The notes: generated by a model not told the origin, from the letters alone. Counted from the stretch's first letter, positions 7,827-15,783 are shown. The stretch: 19,035 nt of DNA from Glaciecola sp047637355 (GCA_047637355.1 JBLIKA010000069.1:1-19035), one strand, 5' to 3'. A program made the numbers and translations.

Positions 7827-8699
7827 TTAGCGATAGATGAATGGTAGTGGATCAATCTGTTGACCGTTTTTTAGAACTTCATAGTGCACATGAGCACCTG
7901 TTGAACGACCAGTATTACCGACTAATGCGATACCCTGACCTTTAGTAACAACGTCGCCAACTGCAACAATTAACTCAGCGTTGTGACCATATCTTGTTCT
8001 TAAACCGTTTCCGTGATCAATTTCAACTAAGTTTCCATATCCATATCTGCTGCCCGACCAAGTCACCACACCGGCACCTGTCGCAATAACGTCTTCACCT
8101 TCTTTACCTGCGAAGTCTATGCCTTTGTGCATAGACGGGCGGCCAGTGAACGGGTCTTTGCGAACACCGTAATAAGATGACAACCAACCTTTCCCGACTG
8201 GACGTCCTGCTAACTCACTCTGTCTTTCTATATTGAGGCCCATCATCAGGGATTCAAGGGCTGTGAGTTGCTGGATTTTAAAATCTAGCGTCTCAGCCAT
8301 TTTATTTATTTGATTTGTTAAAGAAGAATCAGTTACATCAAGCGTTTGCATTTCGTCGCTTAACGTAAAATCTTCTTTGTTAAGACCGGCGTTTTCGGCC
8401 ATGGTTGCTGTAAGCAACTCCATCTTATTAATTCGATTTTGCATAATTGCCAACTGATTCACAATACCACCAACCTGCTCTAGGGTGTTTGTTTTTAGTT
8501 GGTCAACTAATTTCGCTTGTTGCTCTAATCCTGTTTTTACAACATTAACACGAACGTGATTTTCGTAGACAGATTCTGTGGAGCGGCTAGAGATAAGGAA
8601 GACAATCGATGCTATTACAGACACGCTTAGCAATTTGCGAGCGGATATTCGCTTGACAAATCTGCGATTTTTGCCTTTGTAAAGTATCGTAAAACTCAT
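7827..8699 (-). CDS. Membrane-anchored M23 (LytM-type) peptidase
   Basis: A 290-aa protein predicted to act in the periplasm on peptidoglycan cross-links. A basic N-terminus precedes one membrane segment (about 23-38), then a heptad-rich, probably coiled-coil region (about 55-155) and a C-terminal M23 domain (about 165-285). All expected active-site residues are visible: zinc ligands His191 and Asp195 in HKGIDF and His272 in HVHYEV, plus His239 and His270. It should therefore be an enzyme, not a degenerate EnvC/NlpD-like activator. Two tandem ATGs exist (8702 and 8699); the second is chosen because AGGG ends 5 nt before it and only 2 nt before the first. The gene lies between lpxC and secA, where enterics carry secM. 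The specific bond cleaved is not known from sequence. Confidence 0.88.
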   Translation of the reverse strand: MSFTILYKGKNRRFVKRISARKLLSVSVIASIVFLISSRSTESVYENHVRVNVVKTGLEQQAKLVDQLKTNTLEQVGGIVNQLAIMQNRINKMELLTATMAENAGLNKEDFTLSDEMQTLDVTDSSLTNQINKMAETLDFKIQQLTALESLMMGLNIERQSELAGRPVGKGWLSSYYGVRKDPFTGRPSMHKGIDFAGKEGEDVIATGAGVVTWSGSRYGYGNLVEIDHGNGLRTRYGHNAELIVAVGDVVTKGQGIALVGNTGRSTGAHVHYEVLKNGQQIDPLPFIYR

Positions 8700-8706
8700 C
8701 ATTACC

Positions 8707-8766
8707 CTATTTTAATTGCGGTTTACTAGATTTAACGTCGTCAAACGACAATAATTCAACCTTCAT
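8707..8766 (-). other. 19-codon mini-ORF in the lpxC-M23 spacer
   Basis: The spacer 8700-8892 holds no family-recognisable gene. On the - strand an ATG at 8766 opens a frame of 19 codons (MKVELLSFDDVKSSKPQLK) whose TAG overlaps the AGGG ribosome site of the peptidase gene. A 13-codon frame ends in a TGA overlapping this ATG. An internal stem GTCGT-TTG-ACGAC is also present. This could be a leader peptide coupled to the peptidase or chance; there is no good Shine-Dalgarno. A weak promoter-like pair (TTTACT, 17 nt, GATAAC) lies just upstream, within about 8775-8815. Confidence 0.2.
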
Positions 8767-8892
8767 AGTAACAGTTTAACCCTGTTATCGACACAAAGAA
8801 ACATTTAGTAAATACACCTACTTATTCTTTCTAATACCCAAAGTTGAAATCGGAGTCGCTACCGCTCAACACCAGACGATACAGGAGAAAGA

Positions 8893-9807
8893 TTAAAATG
8901 CTAAGGAAGGTTCAATATAACGGATAGGTAAACTGTCCTCGTTTTCGAACTCAACATATTCCCATGCGGTAACATCGTCAAGTATGGCATTTAATAACTT
9001 ATTATTTAAACCATGCCCTGTTTTATACGCGACAAGCTCACCAATAAGACTGTGCCCACCTAAATACAGATCGCCCACGGCATCCAATATTTTATGCTTT
9101 AAAAATTCGTCACTACAGCGCAAACCTTCTGGGTTTAACACTCGATATTCATCAAGAGCAACAGCATTATCCATACTGCCACCTAATGCTAAATTCATAG
9201 AGTTCATAAACTCTAAATCTCTCATAAACCCAAATGTTCTAGCTCGACTTACTTCATCAACATATGAGTCAACTGAAAAGTCTAATATCACTTTCTGTCT
9301 GCTCGCTGCTATCGCTGGGTGCTCAAAGTCAATTTCGAAATTCACTTTGAATCCGTCATGAGGTCTGAACTCAGCCCACTTATCGCCATCTTCGACACGC
9401 ACAGTTTTAGTTATTTTGATGAATTTTTTAGGAGCATCCAGTTCTTGTACACCGGCAGTTTGGAGCAGAAAGATAAACGGAGAAGCACTACCATCCATAA
9501 TAGGCAGTTCGTGACTATCCACTTCAACGATAATATTATCAATACCAAGACCAGACAACGCAGAAGCTAAATGCTCTACAGTATGTATGGAATGACCATC
9601 GGCATTAGTGATACACGTGCACAGCATGGTATCTCCAACGGCGTTAGCTTTGGCTTGAATATCTGCGTGCGGCGTTAAATCAACGCGACGAAAAACGATA
9701 CCGGTGTTGGCAGGCGCAGGACGCAGAGTCATAGTGACTTTGCGTCCTTTGTGCAAACCGATACCTGTTTCTTTAACAGATTCTTTAATAGTACGTTGTT
9801 TTATCAT
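8893..9807 (-). CDS. lpxC: UDP-3-O-acyl-N-acetylglucosamine deacetylase LpxC
   Basis: A 304-aa zinc amidase (E. coli 305 aa) that catalyses the committed step of lipid A synthesis in the cytoplasm. Zinc ligands His79 (TVEH, with Glu78 as the general base), His238 and Asp242 (HKILDAVGD), and catalytic His265 (KTGHGLNNK) fall at the same numbers as in E. coli. The start ATG at 9807 gives the family N-terminus MIKQRTIKE. There is only a poor Shine-Dalgarno, with GG about 15 nt upstream. The gene has its own consensus sigma-70 promoter and is separated from ftsZ by 151 bp. The C-terminus ends in EPSLAF, unlike the PSAVLA end that helps FtsH recognise E. coli LpxC, so proteolytic control may differ. 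Confidence 0.98.
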   Translation of the reverse strand: MIKQRTIKESVKETGIGLHKGRKVTMTLRPAPANTGIVFRRVDLTPHADIQAKANAVGDTMLCTCITNADGHSIHTVEHLASALSGLGIDNIIVEVDSHELPIMDGSASPFIFLLQTAGVQELDAPKKFIKITKTVRVEDGDKWAEFRPHDGFKVNFEIDFEHPAIAASRQKVILDFSVDSYVDEVSRARTFGFMRDLEFMNSMNLALGGSMDNAVALDEYRVLNPEGLRCSDEFLKHKILDAVGDLYLGGHSLIGELVAYKTGHGLNNKLLNAILDDVTAWEYVEFENEDSLPIRYIEPSLAF

Positions 9808-9841
9808 TTTGTTTTATTTACCAAACACAAAAACGGCAAAT

Positions 9842-9870
9842 ATTATATTACCCAACCAGTTAATTGTCAA
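9842..9870 (-). promoter_or_regulatory. Perfect-consensus sigma-70 promoter for lpxC
   Basis: On the - strand the -35 hexamer is TTGACA (9870-9865), the spacer is exactly 17 nt (9864-9848) and the -10 hexamer is TATAAT (9847-9842). All twelve bases match consensus. The DNA upstream (about 9871-9907) is very AT-rich and includes A and T tracts, as in UP elements. Transcription should begin near 9834-9837, giving a leader of about 27-30 nt before the lpxC ATG. Confidence 0.9.
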
Positions 9871-9898
9871 AGACTTACAATATTTCAAGCTTTTTCTT

Positions 9899-9945
9899 AA
9901 AAAAAAAGACTGTTCAGACCACTTCAACTAAGCATTAGCCTAGTC
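9899..9945 (-). terminator. Probable ftsZ terminator: weak hairpin plus T9 run
   Basis: On the - strand GACTAGGC (9945-9938), loop TAAT and GCTTAGTT (9933-9926) form an 8-bp stem with two G-U pairs, starting 13 nt after the ftsZ stop. A run of nine T (complement of A 9899-9907) follows, but about 18 nt past the stem. Because stem and T-run are not adjacent, this is not a textbook terminator. Confidence 0.4.
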
Positions 9946-9958
9946 ACCGTCATTTGTC

Positions 9959-11119
9959 CTAATCGGCCTGTTTTCTCAAGAATGCTGGAATATCAAGATA
10001 CTCTAATTCATTACTTGGTTGTGGCGCTTCATCGTCTAACTTAAGCGCTTGATTACCATCAGTACCGCCTGTCGATCTATTATCTCTCGAACTAGTACCG
10101 TATTCTCTGCCCACAGCGCTTACTCGAGAATTATCATTTACTAAACTAATATCAGGCTTGCGTTCCGCACCAATACCAGTTGCAACGACAGTAACACGAA
10201 CTTCATCAGTCAGCTCTGGATCGATAACCGTACCAACTACAACGGTTGCATTTTCAGAGGCAAATGCTTTAACTGCATTACCAATGATTTCGTACTCATC
10301 GATAGCAAAATCTAACCCTGCAGTGATGTTAACTAGTATGCCGCGTGCGCCTGACAAGTCGATATCTTCGAGAAGAGGACATGCAATTGCAGCTTCAGCA
10401 GCTTCTTCCGCTCTATCTTCACCGCGACCAACACCGCTTCCCATCATTGCCGTACCCATTTCTGACATAACCGTTTTCACATCGGCGAAATCGACGTTTA
10501 TCAAACCAGGGCGAGTAATAAGCTCAGCAATACCTTGAACAGCACCACGTAATACATCATTAGCGGCAATGAACGCTTGGAGCAACGGAGTGCCTTTGCC
10601 CATTACTTTTAATAGTTTTTCATTTGGTATCGTAATCAATGAATCAACGTGCTTTGAGAGCTCCGCAATACCTTGATTAGCGAAATCAGAGCGTTTTTTG
10701 CCTTCGAATGGGAAAGGTTTGGTGACAACCGCAACGGTTAAGATCCCCATTTCTTTCGCAATTCTGGCAACTTCTGGTGCAGCGCCTGTGCCTGTTCCGC
10801 CACCCATTCCAGCCGTGATAAACACCATATCAGCGCCTTCCAGCGTTTGACGGATCTTCTCGCGGTCTTCTTGAGCAGCCTCACGGCCGACGTTTGGATC
10901 TGCGCCAGCACCCAAGCCTTTCGTAACTTCGCTACCGATCTGTAATTTAATGTGAGCACTTGACGTCTTTAATACCTGCGCATCGGTATTCATGGCGATA
11001 AATTCTACACCTTCGATCACTTGCTTAACCATATATTCGACGGCGTTACCACCACCACCTCCGACGCCAACTACTTTAATGACGGCTTCGTCGCTTTGAC
11101 TGTCCATTAGTTCGAACAT
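9959..11119 (-). CDS. ftsZ: Cell division GTPase FtsZ
   Basis: A 386-aa tubulin homologue that polymerises into the cytokinetic Z-ring. The GTP-binding signature GGGTGTG is at 106-112. The T7 synergy loop (LINVDFADVKTVMSEMG) supplies Asn208, Asp210 and Asp213 for hydrolysis across the subunit interface. A variable linker (about 319-371) leads to the C-terminal peptide LEYLDIPAFLRKQAD, the docking site for FtsA and ZipA. The start MFELMDSQSDEAVIKVVGVGGGGGN matches the family, with GGAG 7 nt upstream. It is the last gene of the dcw run, 75 nt after ftsA, and is followed by a T-run region and the lpxC promoter. Confidence 0.99.
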   Translation of the reverse strand: MFELMDSQSDEAVIKVVGVGGGGGNAVEYMVKQVIEGVEFIAMNTDAQVLKTSSAHIKLQIGSEVTKGLGAGADPNVGREAAQEDREKIRQTLEGADMVFITAGMGGGTGTGAAPEVARIAKEMGILTVAVVTKPFPFEGKKRSDFANQGIAELSKHVDSLITIPNEKLLKVMGKGTPLLQAFIAANDVLRGAVQGIAELITRPGLINVDFADVKTVMSEMGTAMMGSGVGRGEDRAEEAAEAAIACPLLEDIDLSGARGILVNITAGLDFAIDEYEIIGNAVKAFASENATVVVGTVIDPELTDEVRVTVVATGIGAERKPDISLVNDNSRVSAVGREYGTSSRDNRSTGGTDGNQALKLDDEAPQPSNELEYLDIPAFLRKQAD

Positions 11120-11183
11120 TCTGCTTCTCCGGTATACTGAAACCTATTTGTTTTGTTATGTCGGTTTCATATTGTTTTAGCGC

Positions 11184-11211
11184 TTAAGGGCCCCCTAAAA
11201 TTCGCCCTTAA
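11184..11211 (-). repeat. Perfect 8-bp inverted repeat at the ftsA stop codon
   Basis: On the - strand TTAAGGGC (11211-11204) and GCCCTTAA (11191-11184) flank a 12-nt loop that contains the ftsA TAG. No T-run follows, so it is not a terminator. In the transcript it would fold about 65 nt before the ftsZ start and could affect RNA processing or stability. Confidence 0.5.
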
Positions 11212-12424
11212 ACCAGCTTTGGATGCGTTTTAACACGCTTTCTTCGCCTTTCTTCGAAGACGTTCTTTTATTATTTATATTTTGTTTACCATACTGTAAC
11301 AGACCCACTGCTGTTGCAAAACAGGCATCATCAACATATTCAGCCAAACCCTTGACTGAGTGGGGCTTTCCAACCCGTACTGGCATTTGGAATATTTCCT
11401 CTGCAAACTCTACTGCCCCTTCCATTTTGGCTGTTCCGCCAGTAATGACGAGACCTGCAGCAATTTGTTCTTCTAAACCACTCGCTTTGATTTGCTCATA
11501 CGCTAATTCAAACAGCTCTTGGTATCTTGGTTCTATAACTTCGGCCAGAGTATGTCGCGACATGATTCTTGCAGGTCGACCGCCAACACTTGGCACTTCA
11601 ATGCTATCTTCCATGCTCACCATGTCTTTCAGTGCACATGCATATTTTGTTTTAATGTCTTCCGCATTGCTCATAGGCGTGCGGAAAATTTTAGCAATAT
11701 CGCTAGTTATTTGATTACCTGCTAATGGAATAACGGCTGTATGACGGATCGCGCCATCTGTATAGATTACGATATCCATAGTACCGCCACCGATGTCAAT
11801 AACACAGACACCTAACTCACGTTCATCATCAGTCAATACTGCATAACTAGATGCTAGCGCTGAAAAAATGGTTTGATCGACGCTCAAACCACAACTTTCC
11901 ACACATTTGACGAGGTTTTTAGCCATATCTTCGGCACACGTAATAATATGCGCTGCGGCTTCCATCCTTACACCTGACATACCGATTGGATTTTTAATCC
12001 CTTCTTGCACATCGATAACAAATTCTTGCGGTAACACATGCAGTAACTTACGTTCAGCCGCCATTGGCACCGAGCGCGCAGCATGGATTACATTGTCAAC
12101 GTCGTCTTGAGTCACTTCCTGATTATTGATGGGCACCATTCCGCTCTCGTTTTGACACTGAACGTGACGCCCTGAAATTGACATAAATACTGAAGAAACG
12201 CTGCAGTCGGCCATCAATTCCATTTCATTAACCGCTTGTCTTACTGACTGAACAACGAGGTTCAAGTCATTCACACCACCCTTGTCCATTCCTCGGGACT
12301 TGTGCGTGCCAACGCCTATAATGCTAATGCTATCATCGTCAAGCAATTCGCCGACAATAGCTTTGATTACACTGGTTCCGATGTCTAAACCGACAATGAG
12401 GTCTCTTTCCGTAGCTTTAGACAT
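11195..12424 (-). CDS. ftsA: Cell division protein FtsA
   Basis: A 409-aa actin-fold ATPase (E. coli 420 aa) that tethers FtsZ filaments to the inner membrane and recruits later division proteins. The phosphate-1 motif LIVGLDIGTSVIKAIVGE is near residue 10, a 1C domain follows (about 85-165), phosphate-2 reads VCVIDIGGGTMDIVIY (about 208-222) and the adenosine motif is LVITGGTAKMEG. The C-terminal amphipathic helix ESVLKRIQSWFKGEF is the membrane-targeting sequence, preceded by a basic linker (NNKRTSSKKGE). The start is 41 nt after ftsQ with only a GAGTGA-like Shine-Dalgarno. A 10-codon frame overlaps this start. Confidence 0.98.
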   Translation of the reverse strand: MSKATERDLIVGLDIGTSVIKAIVGELLDDDSISIIGVGTHKSRGMDKGGVNDLNLVVQSVRQAVNEMELMADCSVSSVFMSISGRHVQCQNESGMVPINNQEVTQDDVDNVIHAARSVPMAAERKLLHVLPQEFVIDVQEGIKNPIGMSGVRMEAAAHIITCAEDMAKNLVKCVESCGLSVDQTIFSALASSYAVLTDDERELGVCVIDIGGGTMDIVIYTDGAIRHTAVIPLAGNQITSDIAKIFRTPMSNAEDIKTKYACALKDMVSMEDSIEVPSVGGRPARIMSRHTLAEVIEPRYQELFELAYEQIKASGLEEQIAAGLVITGGTAKMEGAVEFAEEIFQMPVRVGKPHSVKGLAEYVDDACFATAVGLLQYGKQNINNKRTSSKKGEESVLKRIQSWFKGEF

Positions 12425-12449
12425 GATTCATATCACTCATTTTAGTCAT
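12417..12449 (-). other. 10-codon mini-ORF overlapping the ftsA start
   Basis: An ATG at 12449, 16 nt after the ftsQ stop, opens MTKMSDMNHV in a frame different from ftsA. Its TAA (12419-12417) lies just inside ftsA, so stop and ftsA ATG are within a few bases. It could feed ribosomes to ftsA by termination-reinitiation or compete with it. Its Shine-Dalgarno is poor, and chance is possible. Confidence 0.2.
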
Positions 12450-12465
12450 TATTTTCTGTAATTTC

Positions 12466-13338
12466 TTATTCTTTTTTATCATTTTTTTGCCAGCCCACGG
12501 CAAGACCAATATCATACCGCAAATCGATGTAATTAATCGCCTTTTTTTGTGCCTGTAACAGAGGAAAAACATCAATAAAATTTTGCAATCGATCGATAAA
12601 CTGCTGTCGTCCTATATTTAAGCGTATCCCGTTGCTTAATTCGACTCTCCAAGCGAACCTTTCACTCAAAAACAACTCATTAATTGTGAGTCCAGTTGAC
12701 CTTAACAATGACTGCATCGCATTGAATCCAGCTAATGCCGTTTTTTCACTTCCACCAGGCCCAAATAATTTAGGTAAATGTTTGTTTGGATCGCCACCAT
12801 CAAAAATGTCGCCCTGTATATTCAATAATAGGTCATCATTCCAGATTGCGACAGGTGCTTGTTCCACTAAATAAATATGCAAGCTGCTTGGCCATCGTTT
12901 GCGAACTGAAGCTCTATAAACCCAAGGCATGTCCTCTAAAATTTTATGCACTTTATTTACATCTAACGCGAAAAAACTGCCTTTTTGGTATTTCCGAATA
13001 ATCGCTTCCATTTGGGCATCTACTAAAACGTTTCTTTGCCCACTAAAAATAACCTTTTGTACCGGCAATTGTTGTTCATCTTCAAGCCACTTTATGACCT
13101 GTATTGCACCGTAAATAAAACCCGCAATGACAAACAAGAAAACAAGTAAACCAGTAAGTCCGTTTGGTCCTTGTATTTTACCACTTCTTTCGTCTTCATC
13201 AAATTCATCAAAGTCATCTATGAATGCATCCGCTTCATTTGAATCATCTACCGCACTTGGGCTATGAACAAGATCGCCAGTGCTCGGTGAAGATTTCCGA
13301 ACATTGCGTCCTTGTTTTTCTAAATAGCCCTTCGTCAT
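12466..13338 (-). CDS. ftsQ: Cell division protein FtsQ
   Basis: A 290-aa bitopic divisome protein that joins FtsB/FtsL to the septal machinery. It has a cytoplasmic N-terminus of about 60 residues, one membrane segment (about 61-83, GLTGLLVFLFVIAGFIYGAI), a POTRA domain (about 92-165, starting VQKVIFSGQRNV) and a C-terminal FtsQ/DivIB domain. The cytoplasmic part is longer than in E. coli and carries an acidic block: 12 of residues 31-50 are Asp or Glu. The start ATG at 13338 has GGAG 7 nt upstream and lies 4 nt after the ddl stop, as in a tightly coupled dcw operon. Confidence 0.95.
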   Translation of the reverse strand: MTKGYLEKQGRNVRKSSPSTGDLVHSPSAVDDSNEADAFIDDFDEFDEDERSGKIQGPNGLTGLLVFLFVIAGFIYGAIQVIKWLEDEQQLPVQKVIFSGQRNVLVDAQMEAIIRKYQKGSFFALDVNKVHKILEDMPWVYRASVRKRWPSSLHIYLVEQAPVAIWNDDLLLNIQGDIFDGGDPNKHLPKLFGPGGSEKTALAGFNAMQSLLRSTGLTINELFLSERFAWRVELSNGIRLNIGRQQFIDRLQNFIDVFPLLQAQKKAINYIDLRYDIGLAVGWQKNDKKE

Positions 13339-13342
13339 TCTG

Positions 13343-14302
13343 CTACTCCAGACTTGACGCTAGTACTTGCAGTACCAATTGCTCAAAGCTTAATCCAGCC
13401 TGCTCAGCCGCTTTTGGCACAAGGCTTGTTTCCGTCATGCCAGGCACGGTATTAGATTCAAGCAACATAAAGTTACCAAGTTCGTTGCGCATCAAATCAA
13501 CTCGCCCCCAACCTTTACCAGAAAGTCCTTTAAATGCAATTAACGCAAGTTCACCGATACTCTTTTCAGTAGCATCATCCAAACCACTAGGGCAATGATA
13601 CTCTGTCGTTTTATCATTGTACTTGGCATCATAATCATAAAAAACATGCGGTGTTGCCATGCGAATTGATGGTAACGCAACACCGTTTAAAATAGTTACC
13701 GTATACTCAGGACCATCAATATATTGCTCAACCAACACATCGTCATCATATTCGAGTGCTTGCTTCACCGCATTTTCAAGCTCTGCAGCGCTGCTCACCT
13801 TAGCCATGCCTATACTCGAACCTTCGCGAGCAGGCTTGACCATAGCAACTCCAGATAAGTGCACCAAAATCTCAGTGTAATTTGGTTTTGTAGTTGAGTT
13901 CACTTGCGCTTTTGTCACCACTTTATAATCTGCAGTAGGTAGACCTAAAGTTGACCAAACTTGCTTCGAATAAACCTTATCCATAGCCAATGCTGAACCT
14001 AACACACCAGTTCCTGTGTAGGGGATCTCAAGCAACTGCAGTGCGCCTTGCATACTGCCATCTTCTCCGCCCCTCCCATGCAGGATAATAAATGCGCGGT
14101 CGAAACCTGATGACACAAGATCTCCAATTGGATTTTCAGCTGGATCGAACTTGTGGGCGTCTACCCCCGCGCTTTGCAATGCGTTAAGGACCGCGGTGCC
14201 GGACGCCAAGCTCACTTTACGCTCAGCGGAATTCCCACCAAATAAGACTGCTACTTTGCCAAACGCCGCTATATCTTGTGCACTCGTTACTAGTTTATTC
14301 AT
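13343..14302 (-). CDS. ddl: D-alanine--D-alanine ligase
   Basis: A 319-aa ATP-grasp ligase that joins two D-alanines for the stem peptide, as in DdlB of the E. coli dcw cluster. Visible family motifs are VAVLFGGNSAERKVSL (with the substrate-binding Glu28), LHGRGGEDG, the ATP-binding MVKPAREGSSIGM, GWGRVDLM and LLESNTVPGMTETSLVP, which supply the Asp/Glu/Asn metal ligands. The N-terminus is about 13 residues longer than DdlB. The start overlaps the murC stop (ATGA), indicating translational coupling. A second ddl elsewhere in the genome cannot be excluded. Confidence 0.97.
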   Translation of the reverse strand: MNKLVTSAQDIAAFGKVAVLFGGNSAERKVSLASGTAVLNALQSAGVDAHKFDPAENPIGDLVSSGFDRAFIILHGRGGEDGSMQGALQLLEIPYTGTGVLGSALAMDKVYSKQVWSTLGLPTADYKVVTKAQVNSTTKPNYTEILVHLSGVAMVKPAREGSSIGMAKVSSAAELENAVKQALEYDDDVLVEQYIDGPEYTVTILNGVALPSIRMATPHVFYDYDAKYNDKTTEYHCPSGLDDATEKSIGELALIAFKGLSGKGWGRVDLMRNELGNFMLLESNTVPGMTETSLVPKAAEQAGLSFEQLVLQVLASSLE

Positions 14303-15783
14303 GCATGGCCTGCCTTTCTCAACAATGCTTCCTTACTTAATTGAGTGGCGGCGATTGATTGCGCTATATCACCAATATTGCCGGCGCCTTGGGCAAATAA
14401 CACATCACCGCCATTCATCACATCTGCTAGAATTTTATAGAGGTTTTTCTGTGAACTCACATAAATTGGTTCTAAGTTGCCGCGCTGGCGGATTGAGCGA
14501 CACAATAACTTGCTGTCAATCCCTTCAATTGGCTCTTCGCTAGCGGCATAAATATCCAGTAACAAGAGAACATCAACTTGTGACAATACTTCGACAAAAT
14601 CCTCGTACAAGTCACGTGTGCGCGAATATCGATGTGGCTGGTAAATCATTACGATACGCTTTTGTGGCCAATTATTACGAGCAGCAGCAATAGTCATAGC
14701 CACTTCGGTGGGATGATGTCCATAATCATCGACCAAAATTGTATCTCCGTATTCTTGGGTAAATTGCCCAAGCACTTGAAATCGTCGACCGATACCCTGA
14801 AAGTTTTGCAATGCCAATAAGATATCTTCGTCACTAATACCCTCATCCGTTGCTACAGCTATTGCTGCTGTTGCATTTAATACATTATGAATGCCCGGCA
14901 AACTGAGTTTAACTTGTAGTGCCTTTTGGTCTTTACGCTTAACTATAAAGTGACTGCAATTAAGTTCATAACGAACGTTAATTGCTTGATAGTCATTGCC
15001 ATCTAATTGGCCATAAGTCAGATATTTACGGCCTACTTTTGGCAAAATTTCCCGCACAACTTGGTCATCACCACAGACAACAGCTAAGCCATAAAAGGGT
15101 AAATTGTGCAGAAATTCAACATAGGCATTTTTCATTTTCGAAAAATCACCTTGATAAGCCTCCAAGTGGTCAGCTTCAATATTAGTGATCACTGACAATG
15201 TAGGTTGCAAGTGCAAAAATGAAGCATCACTTTCATCAGCTTCTGCAATAAGATATTTACTTGCGCCTAATTTTGCATTCGTACCCGCGCTATTTAACAG
15301 TCCACCGATCACATAAGTAGGATCAAGTTTAGCTTGTGAAAAAATAGTCGCAATCAAGCTAGTCGTTGTCGTTTTACCATGCGTTCCAGCTACTGCTATG
15401 CCATAACGGAAACGCATTAGTTCAGCCAACATTTCTGCGCGACGAATGATAGGGATCCGTTGCTCGGTAGCGATTTGAATTTCAGGATTAGATTGATTAA
15501 TTGCGCTCGATACAACCACTGCATCTACTTGCTGGATGTTATCAGCTGAATGACCTATAAAAATTTCGGCTCCTAAATCAGTCAAACGACTCGTCATACT
15601 GCTGCGTTTCATGTCAGAGCCAGAAACTTGATAACCTAAATTTATTACAACTTCCGCAATACCACCCATACCGGCACCACCAATACCAATAAAATGCAGC
15701 TTTTGCACTCTGCGCATTTTATGCGGCATCAATGCTGCGCTGTTGTCATCTTGAGCTGTCTTAGAAATACTTTTAGTTATCAT
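14299..15783 (-). CDS. murC: UDP-N-acetylmuramate--L-alanine ligase MurC
   Basis: A 494-aa Mur ligase (E. coli 491 aa) that adds L-Ala to UDP-MurNAc in the cytoplasm, the first amino-acid step. The UDP-binding Rossmann motif HFIGIGGAGMGGIAE begins near residue 30. The ATP P-loop is GTHGKTTTTS at 133-142. Central and C-terminal Mur ligase signatures include EADESDASFLHLQP, NIEADH and VDDYGHHPTE. The ATG at 15783 is chosen because it overlaps the murG stop as ATGA and gives the family length; a TTG at 15849 would add 22 residues read inside murG. It overlaps the ddl start by 4 nt. Confidence 0.98.
   Translation of the reverse strand: MITKSISKTAQDDNSAALMPHKMRRVQKLHFIGIGGAGMGGIAEVVINLGYQVSGSDMKRSSMTSRLTDLGAEIFIGHSADNIQQVDAVVVSSAINQSNPEIQIATEQRIPIIRRAEMLAELMRFRYGIAVAGTHGKTTTTSLIATIFSQAKLDPTYVIGGLLNSAGTNAKLGASKYLIAEADESDASFLHLQPTLSVITNIEADHLEAYQGDFSKMKNAYVEFLHNLPFYGLAVVCGDDQVVREILPKVGRKYLTYGQLDGNDYQAINVRYELNCSHFIVKRKDQKALQVKLSLPGIHNVLNATAAIAVATDEGISDEDILLALQNFQGIGRRFQVLGQFTQEYGDTILVDDYGHHPTEVAMTIAAARNNWPQKRIVMIYQPHRYSRTRDLYEDFVEVLSQVDVLLLLDIYAASEEPIEGIDSKLLCRSIRQRGNLEPIYVSSQKNLYKILADVMNGGDVLFAQGAGNIGDIAQSIAATQLSKEALLRKAGHA

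Noticed and set aside
7667..8892. Search for secM or a DUF721/dciA gene next to secA
   Set aside because: The spacers (160 and 193 bp) hold no frame of sufficient size or matching sequence; only the M23 peptidase lies there.
9704..9931. 75-codon + strand frame across the lpxC start and promoter region
   Set aside because: Antisense to lpxC and its regulatory DNA, with no recognisable protein features.
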